Position numbers and translations under genes: made by a program. A DNA stretch of 9,805 bases from Nanobdellota archaeon. GTDB lineage: Archaea > Nanobdellota > Nanobdellia > Pacearchaeales > GW2011-AR1. Under the pieces are notes generated by a model. It did no database searches. It was not told where the DNA came from and saw only the letters and a program-made list of their open reading frames with translations. Below, piece after piece: positions 7,635-9,805 of this stretch; position 1 is the stretch's first letter; every line of letters starts with the position of its first letter. The stretch covers positions 1 to 9,805 of the forward strand of contig JAHJUA010000019.1 in assembly GCA_018829425.1 (NCBI GenBank). Direction: 5' to 3'.

Positions 7635-7898
7635 TTAAATTTTCTCCAATTCCTCTTGAATCTTTTTCATAACCTGTTCCGGTGTGGGCTGGCTACCCAT
7701 TTTATTTTCTATTTTCTCAGCGAATCTTTCAACTTTTGCTGCAATTGAATTGGCAACCTTTTCTATTTCCTTCTCGTCCATTAGAAGTGTTCTTCGTTCC
7801 CACTTCGCAAGTTTCTCGTAAATCTGTTCGGATTTCTGTATAGCAATTAATTTGTTCTTCAATCCTTCTGCTAGCTGTCTTTCCCGAGGGCAACTCAT
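7635..7898 (-). CDS. Small helical protein in the QueC-like operon, function unknown
   Basis: 87 aa, strongly charged and predicted almost wholly helical. A first helical stretch (about 6-35) and a second (about 41-67) are followed by a Gly-Ser-Gln-Pro-Thr-Pro turn (68-73) and a short C-terminal helix. The Lys/Glu-rich pattern suggests a coiled coil or a dimerising partner. No enzymatic motif, signal peptide or membrane segment is visible. Its ATG overlaps the stop of the 121-aa gene (ATGA), and its own stop is two bases before the QueC-like ATG, so it is almost certainly made with both and may be an adaptor for one of them. The ribosome site is an atypical run of Gs inside the end of the upstream gene. 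I do not recognise the family. Confidence 0.7.
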   Translation of the reverse strand: MSCPRERQLAEGLKNKLIAIQKSEQIYEKLAKWERRTLLMDEKEIEKVANSIAAKVERFAEKIENKMGSQPTPEQVMKKIQEELEKI

Positions 7899-8260
7899 TT
7901 TATACCCCCGAGGGTTCTAGTAGCAGAATCTACAATATCTCTATTAGTAGCTGCATCAAACTTTTTACCTTTTTCTTTCCGGTACGACGCCCATTTTTTT
8001 GCTAATTGTTTTCTTCTTTCCTTTGTGCTTTCCTTGTTTAATCTCTTAAAATCTTTTTCTTTGAGGCTGCCCACAAAAAGAAAACTATGGGCTAAGGACT
8101 CAAGGGCTGTGTCGCTCTTAGCTAAAATTCCTGCACTAGCACTAACAACTTTCTTGGGATTATTGTCCTTAATTCCCTGAAGAAGCTCTTTCTGATTAGA
8201 CTTAACCTTCCTAATATCCCCAACAATTTTCTTAAGGGAATATCCTTTTCTGCCACCCAT
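7895..8260 (-). CDS. Small basic protein with Met-Gly-Gly N-terminus, candidate partner or substrate of the QueC-like enzyme
   Basis: 121 aa, rich in Lys and Arg (basic stretches at about 66-101) and mostly helical. A small-residue segment (about 39-63, including SASAGILAKS) is only moderately hydrophobic and is not a clear membrane helix. It begins MGGRKGYSLKK, so methionine removal would expose an N-terminal glycine. It ends TLGGIK, a Gly-Gly close to the C-terminus. From memory, Qat systems pair the QueC-like QatC with a glycine-starting partner, and the type IV CBASS QueC-like enzyme has been reported to attach a deazaguanine to a partner's N-terminus. By analogy this protein is a candidate target, which is inference only. 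The start is well supported: ATG overlaps the upstream stop as TAATG, with GGAG eight bases before. Its end overlaps the 87-aa gene. Confidence 0.75.
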   Translation of the reverse strand: MGGRKGYSLKKIVGDIRKVKSNQKELLQGIKDNNPKKVVSASAGILAKSDTALESLAHSFLFVGSLKEKDFKRLNKESTKERRKQLAKKWASYRKEKGKKFDAATNRDIVDSATRTLGGIK

Positions 8261-8763
8261 TATAGCTTCTCCATAACTTCAGAAATATTTTTAGTATATC
8301 TTTTTTCTAGATTATAAACTCTAATGAGATTGCAAAAAATTATAATTACAAATATAAAATTTGGTGGCAAGACCCAAAATTTATAAACTGGGGGTATAAA
8401 GAATGCTACGATGCCAAATAAAAATAGAGATGCGCTCATGATCAACAGAATCCAGAATCGGTAGTTATATTTTCTATCTAAACTAGCGAGGTCTTCTTTT
8501 ATATTCTTAATCTTTTCAAAAATTTCAACGTCTTCTTTTTTACTAGAATATAAAAAATCAACTAAAGCAGAAAATGAATCCTCGGTGGAACCTGCCTCAT
8601 TAATTATCTTTTTATACTTATCACTTTTTAAGTTAGCTTTTTCTAAGAATTCTCTTTCTATCTCTTTTGTTTCTTTGCTTTTCGAAGTTATCTGGCTAGC
8701 CCATCCCAGCATTACTACTAATAATGCGAATCCTGAAGCCAAAAGGAATCCTTCTATATCCAT
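8260..8763 (-). CDS. Three-helix membrane protein heading the QueC-like operon, function unknown
   Basis: 167 aa. One N-terminal membrane helix (about 5-22) is followed by a charged soluble region of about 80 residues (23-100) with likely coiled-coil stretches. Two membrane helices follow (about 102-123 and 133-149), then a short charged tail. There is no cleavable signal or enzymatic motif, and I do not recognise the family. A membrane protein translated in lockstep with small partners and a nucleotide-modifying enzyme would fit a membrane-acting effector in a defence operon, but nothing in the sequence proves it. The ATG at 8763 is preceded by AAGGAAAG at a suitable distance. The stop overlaps the ATG of the 121-aa gene by one base. 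It is the first full-length gene of the AT-rich island. Confidence 0.75.
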   Translation of the reverse strand: MDIEGFLLASGFALLVVMLGWASQITSKSKETKEIEREFLEKANLKSDKYKKIINEAGSTEDSFSALVDFLYSSKKEDVEIFEKIKNIKEDLASLDRKYNYRFWILLIMSASLFLFGIVAFFIPPVYKFWVLPPNFIFVIIIFCNLIRVYNLEKRYTKNISEVMEKL

Positions 8764-8764
8764 C

Positions 8765-8821
8765 TTACACTTTCCTTATTTTTATAACTTTATAATCTTT
8801 AATAACTTTTCTATCTTTCAT
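8765..8821 (-). CDS. Possible 18-residue micro-ORF (leader peptide candidate)
   Basis: Encodes MKDRKVIKDYKVIKIRKV and stops one base before the ATG of the membrane-protein gene. TAGG lies six bases ahead of its ATG. The DNA has an 18-base internal period (AAAGTTATNAAA repeated), giving two KVIK units. Its position suggests a translated leader that couples ribosomes into the operon. AT-rich DNA yields such short frames often, so it may be meaningless. Confidence 0.3.
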   Translation of the reverse strand: MKDRKVIKDYKVIKIRKV

Positions 8822-8831
8822 TTCAAACCTA

Positions 8832-8918
8832 CTAATTTTCGTCCCAATATCTTATCTTCGTACCTTTCAAAGTTCCATCCGTTGTTACAATTATGTGGTC
8901 GTCGTTGAACGAGCACTG
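8832..8918 (-). pseudogene. 28-codon open frame without a start: possible C-terminal remnant of a truncated gene
   Basis: An open frame of 28 codons ends in a double TAG (8834-8829). An in-frame TAA (8921-8919) bounds it upstream, and it contains no ATG, GTG or TTG positioned to start a plausible gene. Its second half, beginning TTDGTLKGTKIRYW, reads like the beta-rich end of a real protein. It spans the point where GC-rich sequence gives way to the AT-rich island. The likely reading is that the island broke into, or was cut out through, an older gene here. No homologue is recognised. Confidence 0.3.
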
Positions 8919-8926
8919 TTAATTGT

Positions 8927-8989
8927 GCCAACCTGAGCTTCAACATAGCTTTTGCAATAAAGTGAACGTCGTAGTGCCTGCTGTTAGGC
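8927..8989 (-). repeat. attC-like recombination site candidate after the right-flank membrane gene
   Basis: On the minus strand it begins GCCTAAC, a perfect RYYYAAC left core (8989-8983), and ends GTTGGC (8932-8927). The two ends pair apart from one bulged T. Inside, CTTT and AAAG pair around ATTGCA, and TTCA and TGAA can pair outside them. The length of 63 bp is typical of attC. On the plus strand the same ends read GCCAAC and GTTAGGC, and GTTAGGC is the commonest right core, so the opposite orientation is equally possible. A further AATTAACAG core follows at 8925-8917 without a matching second half. Confidence 0.35.
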
Positions 8990-9051
8990 CCAATGGCACC
9001 AATGGTGCGTTGCAAGCATGTTCAGTCTGTTGATTACCTTCTCTAGTTATT

Positions 9052-9615
9052 CTAGCGAACTCGTTCACCTCGGAGACCCTCCTTGAAGACTATGACCTCA
9101 GCGAATCCATAGAGTAGCAACAGTGCAACGTAGTACCCAATACACACAAGTAATATTTCCCAAGCGGGCCAGCACTCATTTCGCAAGATGACTATAAGTG
9201 CTAACCAAGCAGGGGAAAGTGTGGACCTAAGGATACGGCCTGTTTGGCGTCTTTTCTCTACCTCTCCTTCAATTCGAGCGTTTCCACAACTCAAGCCTAC
9301 ATCGATGACTTCAGAGTATCTCCTATTGATAGATTCCTTCGTGAGGCTTTCGAGTGATTCTAGCCCCCGAGGTGTAAAGAAACGAAGCATTAGAGGTCGA
9401 ATTGTGTTTTGAGAAACATAGTTGAGAAGAAGATAAGCAAGAATGTTCCCCATGGCTCCAACCATGTATGACGATGCGACAAAAATAGTGCCTAGTAAAA
9501 CGTCGTTGTCTGTTATAGCCCGAAGGTCGACTTTCCAAACCGCAAGAACAGCAGTCAGGAGAACAACTCCGGGCACAATGTTTTCGACGTAGAGGTTTAG
9601 TTTTTCCCCGTTCAC
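9052..9615 (-). CDS. Multi-pass membrane protein of unknown function
   Basis: 187 aa with about four membrane segments: near 12-27, a longer hydrophobic stretch at 38-66 that may be one long or two short helices, then 133-146 and 151-175. Between them lies a charged cytoplasmic-type loop of about 60 residues (75-131) containing RGLESLESLTKESINRRYSE. No catalytic motif is visible and I do not recognise the family; membrane proteins of this size and obscurity are common in integron cassettes. The GTG start at 9615 is chosen because AAGGAAGG lies 6-8 bases upstream. A GTG at 9622 belongs to another frame. The gene begins 33 bases after a GTTAGCC core and is followed by an attC-like site, so it may be a single-gene cassette. 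It is more GC-rich than the island genes and is probably expressed from the promoter candidate at 9739-9767. Confidence 0.75.
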   Translation of the reverse strand: MNGEKLNLYVENIVPGVVLLTAVLAVWKVDLRAITDNDVLLGTIFVASSYMVGAMGNILAYLLLNYVSQNTIRPLMLRFFTPRGLESLESLTKESINRRYSEVIDVGLSCGNARIEGEVEKRRQTGRILRSTLSPAWLALIVILRNECWPAWEILLVCIGYYVALLLLYGFAEVIVFKEGLRGERVR

Positions 9616-9648
9616 GGTTCACCTTCCTTGTTATGTTGGCGCCATTGC

Positions 9649-9699
9649 GGCTAACATTTGTAAATACGCAATCCCGACATTCGTCGGGACAAGTTGTTT
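9649..9699 (-). repeat. attC- or attI-like core with 7-bp hairpin upstream of the right-flank gene
   Basis: The minus strand carries GTTAGCC (9655-9649) just before the membrane gene's leader. On its promoter side is a perfect hairpin, tcccgac (9672-9678) with gtcggga (9683-9689) and a four-base loop. Beyond that is an AAC-type sequence (9699-9693) that could be the left core. Hairpins of this tcccgac type are also common as dispersed repeats or terminators in many bacteria, so the integron reading is tentative. Confidence 0.3.
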
Positions 9700-9738
9700 A
9701 AAGATTCGCCTGTCATTATTTTGTTTTCATCCAGCCAT

Positions 9739-9767
9739 AATCTAATTAAAATTATTACTTCAGTCAA
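9739..9767 (-). promoter_or_regulatory. Candidate sigma-70 promoter reading into the right-flank gene
   Basis: On the minus strand TTGACT (9767-9762) and TAGATT (9744-9739) are separated by 17 bases, a near-consensus -35 with a fair -10. It points at the membrane protein gene about 120 bases away and could drive the whole co-directional run. If the region is an integron, it occupies the place of the cassette promoter Pc. The surrounding sequence is AT-rich, which raises the chance of a coincidental match. Confidence 0.45.
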
Positions 9768-9805
9768 CAATTATGCACAGAGCGGAAACATCCTTTTTCG
9801 GGCAA

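Noticed and set aside
8818..9015. 65-codon minus-strand frame in the right gap
   Set aside because: It crosses the attC-like site and the composition boundary in one frame, has no clear ribosome site, and the alternative frame over its second half reads more like protein.
9323..9622. 99-codon frame overlapping the right-flank membrane gene
   Set aside because: Cys/Ser/Arg-rich shadow of the membrane protein frame, which has the better ribosome site and coherent helices.
1..9805. CRISPR array or tRNA/rRNA genes
   Set aside because: No regularly spaced repeats and no recognisable tRNA or rRNA segments on either strand.

Overview
This looks like accessory DNA of a bacterium. Shine-Dalgarno-like sites precede most genes, the code is standard, and genes overlap or nearly touch. 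Every gene I can support lies on the minus strand, so the region is read here from high to low coordinates. I cannot name the host. Composition is mosaic: about 2.2-8.9 kb is clearly AT-rich, while both flanks are more GC-rich, which suggests that the middle block arrived separately.

Right flank (about 8.9-9.8 kb): a good sigma-70-type promoter candidate (9739-9767) points toward one multi-pass membrane protein gene (9052-9615). This is followed by gene-free DNA carrying attC-like inverted repeats.

Central AT-rich block (about 2.2-8.9 kb): a probable defence island. It opens with a 28-codon open frame that has no start codon, then a possible 18-codon micro-ORF. Next comes a tight four-gene operon: a three-helix membrane protein, a basic 121-aa protein starting Met-Gly-Gly, an 87-aa helical protein, and a QueC-like PP-loop enzyme. 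A complete type III restriction-modification pair follows: mod, a beta-class adenine methyltransferase, then res, a DEAH helicase with a C-terminal PD-(D/E)XK nuclease. QueC-like enzymes occur in several anti-phage systems. The arrangement here, with no KAP ATPase, TatD nuclease or CD-NTase visible, does not match one I know and is the best candidate for an undescribed system.

Left flank (1-2.2 kb): a two-gene unit of a small membrane protein and a RuBisCO-like protein (form IV type, several RuBisCO catalytic residues replaced). The unit is bracketed by a 19-bp inverted repeat (18 of 19 identical) at 164-182 and 1949-1967.

The recurring gap motif RCTGTTA (plus strand; YAACAG-type on minus), the hairpins in the gaps, the short leaders and the uniform gene direction suggest an integron-like cassette array interrupted by the AT-rich island. 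No integrase is visible, and the orientation of the attC-like sites is not settled.
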